NCBI RefSeq assembly: GCF_010183535.1
Contig: NC_071329.1
Coordinates: 12,772,001 to 12,836,000 of the forward strand
Direction of reading: 5' to 3'
DNA length: 64,000 bases
Origin: Caenorhabditis remanei
Lineage: Eukaryota > Nematoda > Chromadorea > Rhabditida > Rhabditidae
Shown here: positions 1 to 13,151 of the stretch, one piece after another
How positions within the stretch are numbered: the first letter of the stretch is position 1
Layout: each line of letters starts with the position of its first letter
The notes under the pieces: generated by a model
Seen by the model: only the letters and a program-made list of their open reading frames with translations
What the model was told of the DNA's origin: nothing
Databases searched by the model: none
Translations under genes and position numbers: made by a program

Positions 1-3000
1 TCCAGGGAGGTCTTCTGCCTTCCGCCTCTCCTCTCAGGGCGTGCCATTCTATCCGACCGTACCCGTAAACTTGTTCGTCCGTTCGTTTCGAGCGCCCCCC
101 TTCTCTTCCGCTTCCCTCATTTTTTTTTCTCTTTTCTCCCCACATCATCTTTATATTATGTATATTATGTAATTCAGAGTCAGTTATACATAGTGTATTA
201 TCACCTATGGCCATTCATCGGCTTTTATTGAATCTGTGATGTATGTATACGTTTTTAGATAGCTATCGAAGCGGACGATGATGCGGAAAAAGTGTGCGGA
301 AGGGAGGGATGGATGGGAATGATATAGAGAAGAAAAAGAGGAAGAAGACGTCGTTCTGGAAGACAATTCACCTGTGATTATGTAACTGTGATGACTGAAA
401 GAGAGAAAACAATGTATTATATTTTCATATCGATACGAGGGATATTTCTGAGTTTGGATCCTTTTTCCTTTGGCGGAAATTCTCATGAGAAGCTCTTCTC
501 AGAACTCCATTTGGCCACCATTCAGTTATCAAACATCATGATTGTTCAAAAAGAGTCAGTTCTGAAAATTTGATATTGAGGCTCGTCGTCGACTGTCTAG
601 ACAACAATTATCCTAATTGGTGACTCGGATTGTTATGTTGTCAGAAACAATGAAGCAGTCATTTATAGAACTTTTTGAATTTTCATCAAATTTTTTAAGG
701 GGTTTTGAACATTTTGAGTGTAGATAAACGGAAGCTGTTTTTGTATACATTCAGGGAAACAAAAATCTCGAAATTCTTTTTTAAGTTTTTCCTTTTTATC
801 TGAATTTCGAAAAAACTTGGAAATGACATGAACCATGTTGTCATTCTGGTACTAATTCGAGGTAGACCTTTCTGTGATCATAAATTCTGAAGGTAGACTT
901 TTTAGAAGTTGTTTCAGTGTGCTTATCTGAAAATCGAAGAGTGAGTGCAAGAAATGACTGTAAAGATTCCTCTCCACAGATCATTTATTACTCTTGAATT
1001 TCACAACTATTCCCTTTGAAATGAGGTAAAAGCCACACAAAGAACACGTGTGCTGGCACTGATAACGATATTTTATCGTTTTTAAGCGGAACGATAAAAT
1101 ATTAAAGAAGAGCAAAGAACAGTTTTCAATGCCTTTTCTGATGGCAACGGGCATTAATTTTGACCATCTGAAACTGTTTTTTTGTAGTTTTCTTTCTTAT
1201 GAGTCTGAAATTAATTTATACTTCAGTCCAATATTGTTTCAAACCAAGCTTCATGAAATTTGTTGCAGGTTATAACTTTTGTTCAAACATTTTTTTCTAG
1301 TATTACTGCTTTTGATTACAAACTTATATCATTTAAAGTATTTCTGAAAATAAACATTGTGAATAATGTACTACTCCCGTACTTGAACTCCACAAGATTT
1401 GGGCGTCAACCAGTTTCATTTTGTTGAGGAAAATTTTCAAGAATGCAGAATTACTTCTGGTATGAAAACTATTATGACATTAAGCATATAAAAGTTCACC
1501 TGAATGACGTCAACACTCATACATATATAAGTTTTCAAGCACTCGTTTCAAAATTGAATACAAAAAATTGTGAGTTGTATTATAAATATATTTCAATCAC
1601 CCACATACATACATAATTGATTTCTCCGCTTATTAAGAGGAGAGCCCCCTGAAATTGTTTTTTTTTCTTTTCTTCCCCTTACTCACGTTTCATTTTCTTT
1701 CCCACATTCTAGTGAGTAACCAGAAAGAAGAAAGAGAAAAGGAAGTTGAAAATCGACTCTTGAAAAGTGGCTCTCCCCATTAGAAAGCCGTCTGATTCAG
1801 AGATCATTTCCAGTTTCCTTTCTTTCAATAGGTCATTTATTGAATCATATCATTTCAAGAAGGTCATCAAACCAGTGAACAAAGAATTGTCTCTGAGTGC
1901 ATGTCAACCACGTGAGGAGACATGATAAGAAGAAGAAGAGAGCTCAAAAGTAATTAGTGTAACATTTTCTATTTTATTTGTTCCATTTCTTTATCCCACA
2001 CATATCTCTCTTTTTTTTACCTCCAAGGTGTCATCTGATTGGATTGTTCCGATCTCATCGCGTGTAAAAATGATAAAACAATGTTCCAATTTGTGTCTTC
2101 AGTCTCCTCCTTTTCCTTTTTCAACCTCCCCTTTTCCGAGCAAAGAACATTTCGAGCGCGTGTTTCAATAGTCGTCTTCCGTGTGTCTGTCGTCTCTTCC
2201 AACCAAGTGATCATTCAATTTTCGGGGGCTTTCTCTGCATCTCATCATCATCTCCATGTACGTATTTGCACGACTTTCGGTTCTCGAATACCTTGTAAAG
2301 GTAGACCCCCAACAGATGTGTATACTGTGGGAGAAACTGCCATTATCAAGTGGAAGTTTTTGTCTGAATTCTTCAACTTTTCACACCTCGCTTCTTCTTC
2401 TTCTTCTTTCTTTTTGGTACTTGAATCTGCACATCTAGTTCTCAGAAATCTAGACCTCTGAATCAGATATGAGGGCATATTGCCCTCCGAATCGTTTCTA
2501 TTCGTTTCGACCTGGAAAGTGTACTTGTGGACAATCTAGATCAACTTCGGAGATATTGTTGTTTGGGGGAAAAGGAAAGAAGGCAGAAAACTGTTCAGGA
2601 ACTCGAGAATGAATGAACTTCATTCTCGATTCTCAGTCTATCTACTTGTTTGGTTTTTGGAAGATCTAACTACAAGTTGTGTTGATATGAATGACGAATT
2701 TAATCTAGGTCGAATAGGTGTTGGTTTATACAGTTTTATTGGGCAAATGTCAAGTGGAGATCATTTTTGTAGTCAGAACTTTCCAAATTTTCGAAATCCA
2801 GTTCAAGGTCTGAACTTAATTTTAAGAGCACTGTTCTAAAAAAAAAGGAGACCTGTATAGTTGGGTATTTTCCGGAAAGTTGACAATCATGATGTATTTG
2901 GAAAAAGTTTTAAGTACTGTCCTCATTGATTTTTGTGAATTTCTCAATTTTTTTCGGTTTTGTACTTTTATGTTGACTTTTGTGACTATCGTTCTCCTCG

Positions 3001-3346
3001 TTTTTCCTAGAAACTTTTACAAGATGAATCCTCATATTTTCTAAACAATTGAAATGAAAATTAATTTTTCCCCGTATGGAATATAGATTTCCTCTTCTAT
3101 CAAAATCTTCTCACAATCAGTTGCTGATCTATCTATACGTTCTAGTTCGCCTATTCCGTGTTTCGATTTGTAGGTTGTAGTTTCCCGAAAAAAGATAATT
3201 GGAAATCAAAATATTCGTTGATTTTCTCTTTCTTTGATTTTTTGTGTAGTTTGTGTATTTGTTTATGTTTAATTTCCCACTTTTTTAAAACAATTTTATG
3301 TAATCTTCTCGTGATTCTAAACTTTCCTGATTGTGTTGTTTTACAG
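1..3346. other. Non-coding upstream region, no supported gene
   Basis: This AT-rich stretch has only short low-complexity reading frames, many made of TTC/CTT or GAA runs, for example near 2393-2412. No exon chain with matching phases was found. It probably holds distal upstream sequence of the nuclear receptor to the right. One clear inverted repeat lies at 1068-1102. Confidence 0.5.
1068..1102. repeat. Perfect 13-bp inverted repeat (hairpin)
   Basis: ATATTTTATCGTT at 1068-1080 is followed after a 9-nt spacer by its exact reverse complement at 1090-1102. It would form a hairpin in DNA or RNA. It lies in non-coding sequence and no function is apparent. Confidence 0.75.
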
Positions 3347-3389
3347 GTGTCCTCTAACTTCTCGTCACAAATCATGGGCCCTAGATCAA
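3347..3389 (+). other. Candidate first coding exon of the nuclear receptor
   Basis: A strong acceptor (TTGTTTTACAG, ending 3346) precedes a 27-nt leader, an ATG at 3374 and a consensus donor (GTAAGT) after 3389. The 16 coding bases leave one base over. The receptor exon whose acceptor ends at 10093 has 8 bases before its own ATG, so the two exons join in frame and would add eight residues (MGPRSKTT). This would create a 6.7 kb intron. The splice signals and phase are seen; the use of this exon is inferred. Confidence 0.45.
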
Positions 3390-6300
3390 GTAAGTCATTT
3401 CCCGATTTGTTCATTGCTTCCTCTCCCACCATCTCTTCTTTCTTCTTCTTCTTCTTTATATCTTTTCGGTGTTGATTTCCTATCTTGAAACATCTCGACC
3501 AGACTATACTCATACATTATAATCTTTTGAACCAAAAAATTGGTTATCATTTGGAACCAAAAAAAATCCCTCCTTCACTAATCTGTTCATTGATCCCAAT
3601 CCCGAACACATTGCCTTTTCTTCCGTTTTTTCACACCTCTCTTCCATTTTCTCTCTTTTTTCTTTTTTTTCCGCGCAGCTCTTGTTTCGTTGCTCATTCT
3701 ACACCACCCCCCACGAGCTTCTTTTTTCTCTCACTGCTTCTGCTTCTATTCTTTAAAAGTACAATTGTTGCCACTCTTTCCATAGAAACCCTATCCCGAT
3801 GGTCACTTTTTTCCCTTTTTTGCCACCTTCTTCTTCTTTTTTCTTCTTTTTTTCTTCTTTTATCTCTCAATGATGTCATGTTCTTTTTTGTCTCAATTAG
3901 TGATTTGATAACAGTCTGTTCTCATTTTCTCTCCTTCTCCGTTCTTCAATTTTTTTCGAAGCTGTCTGGGTTGACTGACATAACATAAAATTACTCTTTT
4001 TATTCTGTTCCCTCATGTTTTTCTGTTCTGGTCTAGTAGAATAGATCATTGGAATAAAATATTTTTCGTCTGTATGTGTCATGCGTCATTTCGAATGAAA
4101 AACATAAAAGTGTTCTTGTCTTTTCCGGAAGAAATAAAAATGATAGTAATTAAAAAAGAATGCGAAATAACAATAGTTTATGGAAAACTTCAATTTTTCA
4201 GTTCCAGACAGAAGTAATGAAAACATAAAATAGAAGCCATGACTTACTAGAAAGTATTCGAGTTTTCTCTGAAAATATCAATGTTTGACTGTTTGTAATC
4301 ATCTGTAAAATGATTTTAATTTGAAAAGTGTGTATATAATACAGTCAGATCTTTAATTGTTAATCTAACCAACTTTTTGTAAGAACTTTTCTAGAAGAGG
4401 AGCCACACTTTCTTGAATTTCTGGAATTGGCCACTTTCTGGAATTAACTTTCAAAATATTTTGATAAATTGTGACACCAATAAAAGCGTACAAGCTAGAC
4501 GGTTTCTTCAAAATACTACACACACCGATTTTGGAAAATCAGTTTTTTTTTTCTATTTTCGTTGAGCACAATCTCTTCTTGAGGATACTTCCATGATCCC
4601 TAGTTATTCTCAACTTTCCTACAGTTCGACCTTTTCGAGACTATCAAAAGGTAGCATCCCCAATCCCTTTCAACCTACATATTTTCCGATCTTCACTCAA
4701 GATTTGAAATCCAAAAAAAGTAGGAATTGTTCGATGTTCCCTTTCTGTTTATTTCTTTCTTTTTTCTAATAAAAACTCCCCCGCTTCTCATTCTTCTTCC
4801 TTTGAGAAACCATCTAATGAATGAAATGCAAACAGTCGGAACAAAGTTCGTCGCAAAGAAAGAGGAAAGAGAAACGGAGCAGAGAGTTGACTGTAGTTTA
4901 TGTCGGCTCCGAACAAATCACAAAAAGTTTTTAAAAGTGCGAACACTTTTTCATCCGATATCACTAGGAAAAGGGTCATTTTTTGTTACTGAGATCGTGC
5001 AAGATCGTTTTCGTTTCCTTTTCCATAGATCACTCGTATGATTGCACAAGGAATGGAAACTCACTTGTCAGGAAACGATCTTATGCTTAAGTTGTGCAGA
5101 AATAAGATAGTTGAAGTACATATAAATTCCAGGATGTCACCAGAATCCAGAGCCTCGTGATGACTTTTCAAGAACAATAAAATAATAAATAAAAGTTAAA
5201 AGAAAAAAAGGCAGCAGCTGAAATTTGATTCCTCAAAAACCTTTAAAGATCCTTCCGCTTCCTTTTTCTTCTTTTTCTCATTGAACTTTTGGTCGATGCA
5301 AGTCTGGAATGTCTCATATTTAATTCATTTATTCTTTTTCGTTTCCTGTCAGTCTCATCATAGAAATCTTTGTGTTTTGATACACCCTTTCATTTCTTCG
5401 AATACTTCAAAATTGGACAAAGAGAAAATTGAAAAACTAGAGGTCACAAAAGTTTTCTGACCTCCTCGTTCCTCCGTCTCTATTTGTTCATTGCTAAAAA
5501 ATTGGAAATTTTTGCACTAAAATTAAAAATTACTTATCCGATTAGCAAAAATGATGATAATTCCAGATCTTGAATTAGCCTCCTTCTGATTCCTGACGTC
5601 ATATCCTGATCCATTTATAAATATTATTTCATTAACTGTTCATTGCTCGCATCTATTTACAACTTATTTTCTGCTAAACTTATGACCAAAGAAGGCTTCG
5701 ATCTTCAATTTGATCACAATGTTGTTTCGAAGGAGTCCTTCTTCTCTTGGCCTCTCCTCCCACCTACCTGATAATATACGATTTGTCCGTACTACGTGAT
5801 TTTTTGAACATTTTCGGAAACCCCTTCCTTCTATTTTCCTGCTGACCAATTCCATACTTCATTCTAGGAGATTTGACTACAAATTGAATTTTCTGAAAAT
5901 GTATTCAAACGTACAAAAACATGCAAAGATCATTTCTTTCTGCTGAATGTACTTGATAGAGGACACGTGTTTCTTCTTCTTCTTCTTCTGATTATCAAAA
6001 CAGATGTGTTGGGGACAGAAGACGTATTCACGACAGATCAAAAAGGGAGATGATTAAAGATTGCCACTTCTGATCGTCGCAGGTCGAAGAGATCAAATTG
6101 GGTTTTTGGAGGAAAAAAGTCAGTTGGAATATTCGGATTTCAGATTTGGAAGTGATCTTTGTTTACTGTTTATGTCAAATTTGTGAACGGATAAAAAACG
6201 ATTGGGGAATTGAAAAAAGAGGAAGGACTAGACGAAGAGAAAAAGAGAAATGGAGGGGGATTCCCCGAAGTGATGTAGTTGATTTGTCAAGTGAGGTGGA

Positions 6301-9300
6301 TACGTAGTGAATCGAGAAATTTCGGGTTGTATCGTTCTTGAAGAAAATCTTGAAACAAGCTGTGTCACGCGGAGTTTGTACTCTGAATCAGTCGACGTCA
6401 CTAATTCAGAAGGCGTTGAACTTCTTGGTAGTATATAAAGAGAACGTTCAGCAAGAAGAAGATTCTGTTAAAACGTGAATTCATAATTTTAAACTACTGA
6501 TCTATAATTACAGCTCTTCCTCTTTTTCTGAGAATCTATTCATTGCTTCTTCTTCTTCTTCTTCTTCTTTTTCTTCTTTCTTCTCTATTCTTTCTCCCCT
6601 TCCTCAATTTTAATAATCCCCTTTCGATCTATCTTATTTGATCGTTCTCTCATTTGTAATTTACTGTTTTTGTTTCTTTTCGGATAGGAATTCGTTAGTT
6701 TTTGATCCCCTCATCAAATCACCACCTCGTCCTCTCTGATATCACTTCTTCTATTCTGATTTCTCTCTGCAAAAGTACTCAATGATTTTGGGTGTTCTCT
6801 AATTATGGTTTGATTAGCGACGCCACGCGGATCTTTTTAGCCATTCTTTGAGTGAATATCATACCCCGTTTACAAACTGAATCCCACTACTTCATCCTCC
6901 CCTTCACCATGTGACAACATCGTGCCTCCGCCTCCAGAAAGATTGAGCGTTCTTCGACCGAAGGACCGTATAAGAGATGCCTTGAAATCGGATCATCGAA
7001 CCGCTTCTTCTCTCGATCATTCAGATTACTTTTCTCATATCAATTTCTAATCTTTTTTCGAAATGAGAACTTTTTTGGCAAGAGTTGTACATAACGTGGA
7101 TAGTTTCTATTGATACAGCAGACGGTTGTGTCAACTCGAATAGTACAGAGAATGCCACTGGTTTTTCCGATTTCATTCACACTTCAGTGACTTGAAAAAA
7201 GCTAAAAATGGAAGTTCTTTTCTTGTTTTTCTGATTTTGAGAATGTAAGTTAACCAGGTTCTTCCAGTTTAGGTGTTTGACCTTTGATATTTGGGTTAGC
7301 TTGAGTTTAAAGAAAGTTCATAAGGAAATTCTCTCATCAAGTAAGGTGTAGGATTCTGACGGCCAAGTTTCGAGTCCAGTCAGAATCTTCTTCCTGAGAA
7401 TATAAGCTCCTCAGAATATTCCTAACGTCAATCCTAGCAATTTTATTCTCAAATGATTATTTTGAATAATGATTGAAAATCGTTTTTCTCGAAAAATATC
7501 AACATTACTTTAATCTGAAACGTTTGAAGAGTACTGTAACCCAGTAAACACCCTCTCGACCCCAACGTTTTCCCTCTAATCTCGAACTCCAACTCCAGAA
7601 TCGTTTTCAATTTATCCCAGTGACTCGAAACTAGATTACGTTTCTTTTTTCCATAAGAAAACACGACCACCCTCTCTCTCCCTATTCCAATTTTTCCCGT
7701 CCCGTCACCGTGTACTTCGTACCCCAAAATTTGCTCTCTCGCACTTCTGTCCTCCTCCTCTCCAGCCTGGACGGAAAGAAACAAACCATGCATTCATGCT
7801 GATGCTTACCGCGCGGAAAATGATCATTTTGTACTTTGTACCCCTCCGTCTTCAATCCGGCAAGATTTCGAAGGGCATACCGTAATTCAAAAAGGTTGCT
7901 TCGACTCTATTTGTCTCACTCTTCTCACCTTTTTATTTGCAAGACGACACCACAAATCACAAGAAAAAAACGGCGATCCAGTGGCTCGCGATGAGTTTTT
8001 TTTGCTCTCTCCCGCCACCACGAGAACCATTTCGTTTCGTTGCTGTCCACTAGAGTCTCCTATGTTCTTCTTTCTTTTCGCAGCCCGCAACGGTTTTTTT
8101 GCTCATTTCACTGTAATGAGTCATTGAGCCACGGAGGTCATCTTAGTGTTTGTTATGTTATCAAACCGTTTACGGAAACAGTGAGAGTCCGAAGACAAAC
8201 ATGTTGCAAGGTGTATACTGTATCTCTCTTCGTTTCTTTTTTCCCGGTTAAATTTTGATCTCCGAGCAATACAGAGAAGTACTCAGAGTGCTCGCAACGT
8301 GTGCTTTGTTACATTGATTTTTGCTCGATGAGGTGGAAGTGTGAAACTGTTGAAAAGGGAAGAGTAGACAGTATTCACATGAAAATAATCAAGATGTTGG
8401 GGGGAGAACTGATAACTGTTTTCTAGTGGAGTGCGATGAAAAATCTGCTGATAACAGTGGCTCCGAGAAGAACTGGCTGGAACATATTTCAGTTTTCAGA
8501 AGTCATCTGGACGGTTGATCAATTCTAAAGAACTAACCAAAATCAGAACCGAATTATGCATAATGTTTGCTGTATGTTTAGTGAGCTTTGGGGTGTAAAC
8601 CAATTCTCAATTTGATGAGTTCTTATTAGGAATTATTCTGAAAAGTGCTCTCAGATCCACGGATTCCAATCATAAACAATATTATGACCCCTCCCCGTAT
8701 CCGAATATCCGAAAAGTTCGTCGCGAACTTTTGCAAAGTAAAAAGAAAACTTTGTCAAAGTACAGTAGTCCCCGCGATTTTGAAAAGCATGGCTAGACGA
8801 GCACCCCGAACAATCGGAAGTAAACACTTTTTGCGTCGATCGTACGCACGTGGAGGAGGTGGAGAGAGAAGGTCAGTTGTCGTCCCAACGTCGTCCGCCC
8901 CCCTCAAGAATACTTCACCTCATTTCATTATTGCTAATTCCCCACGTTCATTGCAATGTACCAACATCCATCCGGTGAGTAATGTTGTACCTGTTGGAAT
9001 ATTGAGTCACACTATCTGTCTGTCTGAAAACTAATAATCCTCTTCACATTCATAAGAAGTTAGACCTCCAATATTATGTTATCTGACATTCGAAAAGGGA
9101 TTTACTTTCCTTTTTTGTTCGTTGCTGATTAGTTCGGAAGAGGACATGGGATTGTCCGGAGAACGGTGAGCAACAGCTGCAATTCAAGAATTGGAGTTTT
9201 CAAGGAAGTTGTGAACCAACTGGATGTTTACGAAGTATGAAGATGGGGTTTGTTTTTGGATTTTATGAAATTCGAGTTTTCTGGATCTTCAGACAGACGA

Positions 9301-10101
9301 GTTTCAGATTTCAAACAAATTCAGTGGAAATATAGTTTTAAAAAAGCATTCTAATAAAATTGCTTTCAAGGCTATCCCTAATTTTCAGTGCCAGTGTCTT
9401 TACTTCCGGCTCTAGTTAGCTTACGAACATCCAGAATCCGGATAATCCGAATCAAAGTAGAAACAAATGATAAGCTCCTCAATCTTCAAAGAATCTTCAC
9501 AATATGATATCATGTATTTTAATCGTAACGCGTCACTTCCTCTCCCCCTGATTTTCCACTATATTTCTATTTGTGTCGATTCAGTAGTACGGTATCTTCG
9601 CTTTTAATTCATAACATACTTCTCCTCAAACCGTATCGTTTTGCCACGTCACTCCTTCTGCAAACAAAACAAAAAATGTACCCGGTTTGGAACGACGTCT
9701 CCCATGTTTTCATAGTATTTTCCTTGACAACGAGCCACAAAAATATGCAAAACATTGGAGTGGTATGGAGACGCAGAGATCGTCTCTATTCTTCGTGTGA
9801 TTCATAAGCTTCCTTCTTCTTCTTGTCTCTCTTTTCTTCTTTCGTCATCAACTTCATGTTCTCTGTCTTCATCGTGTGCTTGATATCTGATTTGTATACA
9901 CAAATGTGTGACTCCAGAGACATATCACCTCTTCTTCCCCACCCACTATATCTCTTTTCCATTCTCTCACGCCCCTTTCTCCCCCATCGGCTCTCAGTGT
10001 CTAATCCAAAATAATCTGAATTAGCTACTACTCCCATTACTCGAGCAGCTGATAACTATTCCTGCAACATAATGTTTTCTGCCTTATTTTCAGAAACAAC
10101 A
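3390..10101. other. Probable long first intron / regulatory region
   Basis: No convincing conserved coding sequence was seen over 6.7 kb. It holds pyrimidine-rich runs, trinucleotide TTC tracts (for example near 5970-5988 and 6545-6580) and isolated exon-like segments that do not fit the receptor reading frame. If the exon at 3374-3389 is used, this is the first intron of the nuclear receptor; otherwise it is its promoter region. Confidence 0.45.
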
Positions 10102-12515
10102 ATGCGTTTAATGGCGAAAGAATTGCCCTCGCAAAGCCTTGTAGCCAATCACAAAGCGAGTATTTGCTGCGCAGTTTGCGGAGATACGGTAAGAATGAAA
10201 CGAGATGTGGAGAGTTTTTAATTTTATGGTTTACAGGCACTTGGAAAACATTATGGAGTCAATGCATGCAACGGGTGTAAAGGATTCTTTCGAAGAAGTA
10301 TATGGAAAAACAGGACATATGCATGTAGATATCTGGGGAAATGCGGAGTTGCTAAAGGTGAGGCCATGTTCACTTTTTGAGTTTTTCTATGAATTAAGTC
10401 TCGGAAAGTTTACTAGAATAAAGTTCTAAACTCTCGTGGCTCATAACTTTTCATTGCATAGAACTGAATATCCCATTTTCGATTCTATTCTCGAATTCTT
10501 TTTTCTTGTTTTTCTTTCTCATAACCACAATTTCCAAGATCGTGTTTACAGTTTTCAGATAATAGGAAAAAATAGAATCTACTTTTTCCTAGAATTTACT
10601 GAAAATCGTCCCGAACGTCTAACAACTCACAAAAACATGCACCAATCATTTTTCTGAGAACAAAAAGTGTTCATAGTTTGAAACATTCCTAATCATGACT
10701 TTCGGTCATTTTATCTTTCGATTCCTATCTGGCCTGACCTAAAACTATTCCGGTTGTTTCCTAGAAATCATCAGTTTCTGATTTGGGTTACTGTAGAGAG
10801 GTCATTCCACTTGAAGTTTGTACTTCGAAAAGGGAGGAAACGTTTCATTCCGATTAACAAACCAACAATAAATCTTGAAAAAAACCGTTTCATTTTTTGT
10901 TTCAATGGTCATGTGTTCCTTTTGTGAAGTGCAATTCGAGCTTGTTTGATACGGATTCTTGAGTTTTTGAGAAATGCACGGATGGTTGGGTGCTGCCTAT
11001 TTTTAGGTTGAGCATTGAATGAATCATCTAACCACAACCATTTCAATTCACAACTTTTTACCATTCCAGAACAAAGAAACGCTTGCCGTGCTTGTCGTCT
11101 GACAACATGTCTGAAAGTTGGAATGAATCCCCGAGCAGTCCAAGGAGATACGGATACAGCTTCAACAAGTTCAGCAAGTCCAAATCTCGTTTCAGTGGAG
11201 ATGCATCCCTACACGAAGTCCGAGTACCTAACCACCCACTCAGATTTTTTCTAAACAATCAATTCTAAATTTCAGAGAAGCCGAGTGTCAAACAGAAGTG
11301 ACTAATATACCGAGTCATCCAACATCACCATCAAATCTTCCTTTTGTAAGTTCAGCTTCCTCGGTATGCTCTGTTTCGTCGTGCTCTTCTGTGTCTACAG
11401 TATACTCGAATTGTATCGCTGGTCTCCCGCCCAATCCTACTTTACCGGTAGGCGTGGCTTCAGATTGTCACTTACAGTATCCCGATGTTTTCAGAAATAC
11501 GACCATCTTTTGTCAACATTGACTCGAATATTCGACCGTTTTGATGAATTCTCAACAGAACCACAACCGAATACATACAGTTTCGAACATGCTTTTTATA
11601 ATCCACATTTGATTTGTAATCGGACAAAACTGACGCCAACTGGACAACGGATTGCAACACTACCAGAGGTTCTTCAAGATTTTAGAAGGATTTTTGTTTT
11701 GTTCACTGATGTTTTGTCGATTCTTCCTGAATTTTCAAGATTAGATGAAAGTGATCGGGTAAGTTGGAATACCTAAGAATCTCTATAATGGATTCTAAAT
11801 GCTGAATTTAAGATGGTATTCGCCAAGAGCAGATTCTCATTCTTCTACTGGTGGTTGACATGTTGTTGGACAGCTAAAACTGGGTGTCCTGGAGTCTGTT
11901 ATGCAAATGGATCATACCATCCAATCAACAAACATCAACAAGCATTTCCAGATGTGAAGTAAGTAGCGATTCGAGGAGATCCCTTTGACATAAATATTTA
12001 AAGTTGTAGAGGCGTCACTGAGTTATCAGTGGAGACTGTATCGAAACCATTGGCGAATATCAATATAACCGATCCTGAGATTTTGATTGGAAGTGTTTTT
12101 GCTATTTTCTATGAATGTAAGAATGTTTTTTACTTGTTTCCCAAACATTTTGATTTTAAAACTATCTTTCTCTATAAAATATAATAAAATATTATTCAGA
12201 TCCGTTACCTCCAAAAATGTCATATGCCAGCTCACATCTGTTGAGTGAAGCTCGTGATCACTATACCCAATGTATGATTACTGTATCTCCATTTTGCAAT
12301 ATGGAAGCTAAAAGTGCTTCTCGATTAGCGGAGATTTCATTGATTTTCAGCTCAATTACGGTAAGAAACTTTAGAACTCAACTCTATTAAAAATTAAATT
12401 TCAGAATCTCAAATATCTGACATCCGACAATATTGAAGTATCCGACGTGTTACATGTAATGGAAGTAGATCAATTGTTTTCTGATGCATTTGATGTTCAT
12501 CGTCCAATTGATTGA
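10102..12515 (+). CDS. Nuclear hormone receptor (C4 zinc finger, HNF4-derived nematode type)
   Basis: Ligand-type transcription factor that would bind DNA in the nucleus. Nine exons give about 440 residues: 10102-10188, 10237-10357, 11070-11223, 11276-11447, 11495-11758, 11813-11958, 12010-12116, 12200-12360 and 12405-12515. Residues about 26-97 form the two-finger DNA-binding domain: CAVCGDTALGKHYG, the P-box [10 protein letters not shown], then CRYLGKCG and [16 protein letters not shown] Ser/Thr/Pro-rich hinge follows. The C-terminal half is helical and matches in layout, not in recognisable residues, the ligand-binding domain of the large supplementary NHR family. The start was chosen at 10102 because the acceptor CTTATTTTCAG lies 8 nt upstream and could take a spliced leader; a distal exon at 3374 could add eight residues. 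A poly(A) signal (AATAAA) lies about 180 bp past the stop. I cannot assign an nhr number. Confidence 0.88.
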
Positions 12516-13048
12516 TTTCTTTCTCATTCTTTCTTTCTGAAATATATTTCTAGTCCTCTCAAAATGCCCATATCAACCAATGTCCATATTCTTTCTGTGA
12601 TTCTTCTCGTGTGATATCATTTCATAGATCTGTTTCTATTGCACACTTGTAATAACTTATTTTTCTCCCCAAACATGACGCTTCTTCTGCGTTCAAATAA
12701 ATTTTTATTCGATTACTGTTCTTTTTTGTGCAAATAAAAAAGAAAAGTTACGATAGATGATGAAAAGAAATGAGAAAAATTTGTACTGTACTTTTAGAAA
12801 AACTTGGTAAATAAACAAGAAAAATTTTGGTGAACCAAACTATTTAGTTTGTCTCTAGAGTAGAAGATTTCACACGCTTCACGTTATGAGAAGATTGAAT
12901 TTTAGATAAACTTCAAATTTGTGGTCCTTAATTGACGTCTATAAAATATGACAATTAAAATGAAAAAGACGAGATGAGAGCAAATAATATAAAGAAAAAA
13001 GGAAACAGTTGAAAGTAGAAGCACGAAAAGTAAATTAAACTCCTAATA
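12516..13048. other. 3' flank of the nuclear receptor, partly duplicated elsewhere
   Basis: Non-coding. The stretch about 12780-12935 is clearly similar to 19965-20110 (shared runs such as AAACTTGGTAA and TTTTCACACGCTTC), so this flank was copied during the local rearrangements. Confidence 0.6.
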
Positions 13049-13110
13049 CCATAGTATGAATGCTCTTTGATATAAATTATAGAGATTAAATTTAATTATT
13101 CAAAACCAGA
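13049..13110 (-). pseudogene. Inverted remnant of an F-box gene 3' end
   Basis: The reverse complement of this 62-bp stretch matches the last codons, stop and 3' UTR of the plus-strand F-box genes (about 18410-18465 and 23335-23390), including TTATATCAAAGAGCATTCAT. It sits tail to tail with the minus-strand F-box gene to its right. It is a relic of a third plus-type paralogue or a rearrangement end. The similarity is seen; the history is inferred. Confidence 0.65.
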
Positions 13111-13151
13111 TAATCTAACAGTTCAAATAGGATTGAACTACTTTCAGAATT

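Noticed and set aside
3158..3988. Long frames rich in Phe, Ser and Leu
   Set aside because: They arise from TTC/TTT pyrimidine tracts, which are open on both strands, and have no splice partners.
4624..4649. 26-bp exon-like segment between TCCTACAG and GTAGCA
   Set aside because: Inserting it between 3389 and 10094 shifts the nuclear receptor out of frame, and its donor is weak.
8789..8974. Open frame MARRAPRTIGSK... ending in a GTGAGT donor
   Set aside because: Phase 0 does not fit the receptor exon, a possible next exon at about 9144-9177 does not help, and composition resembles a promoter leader.
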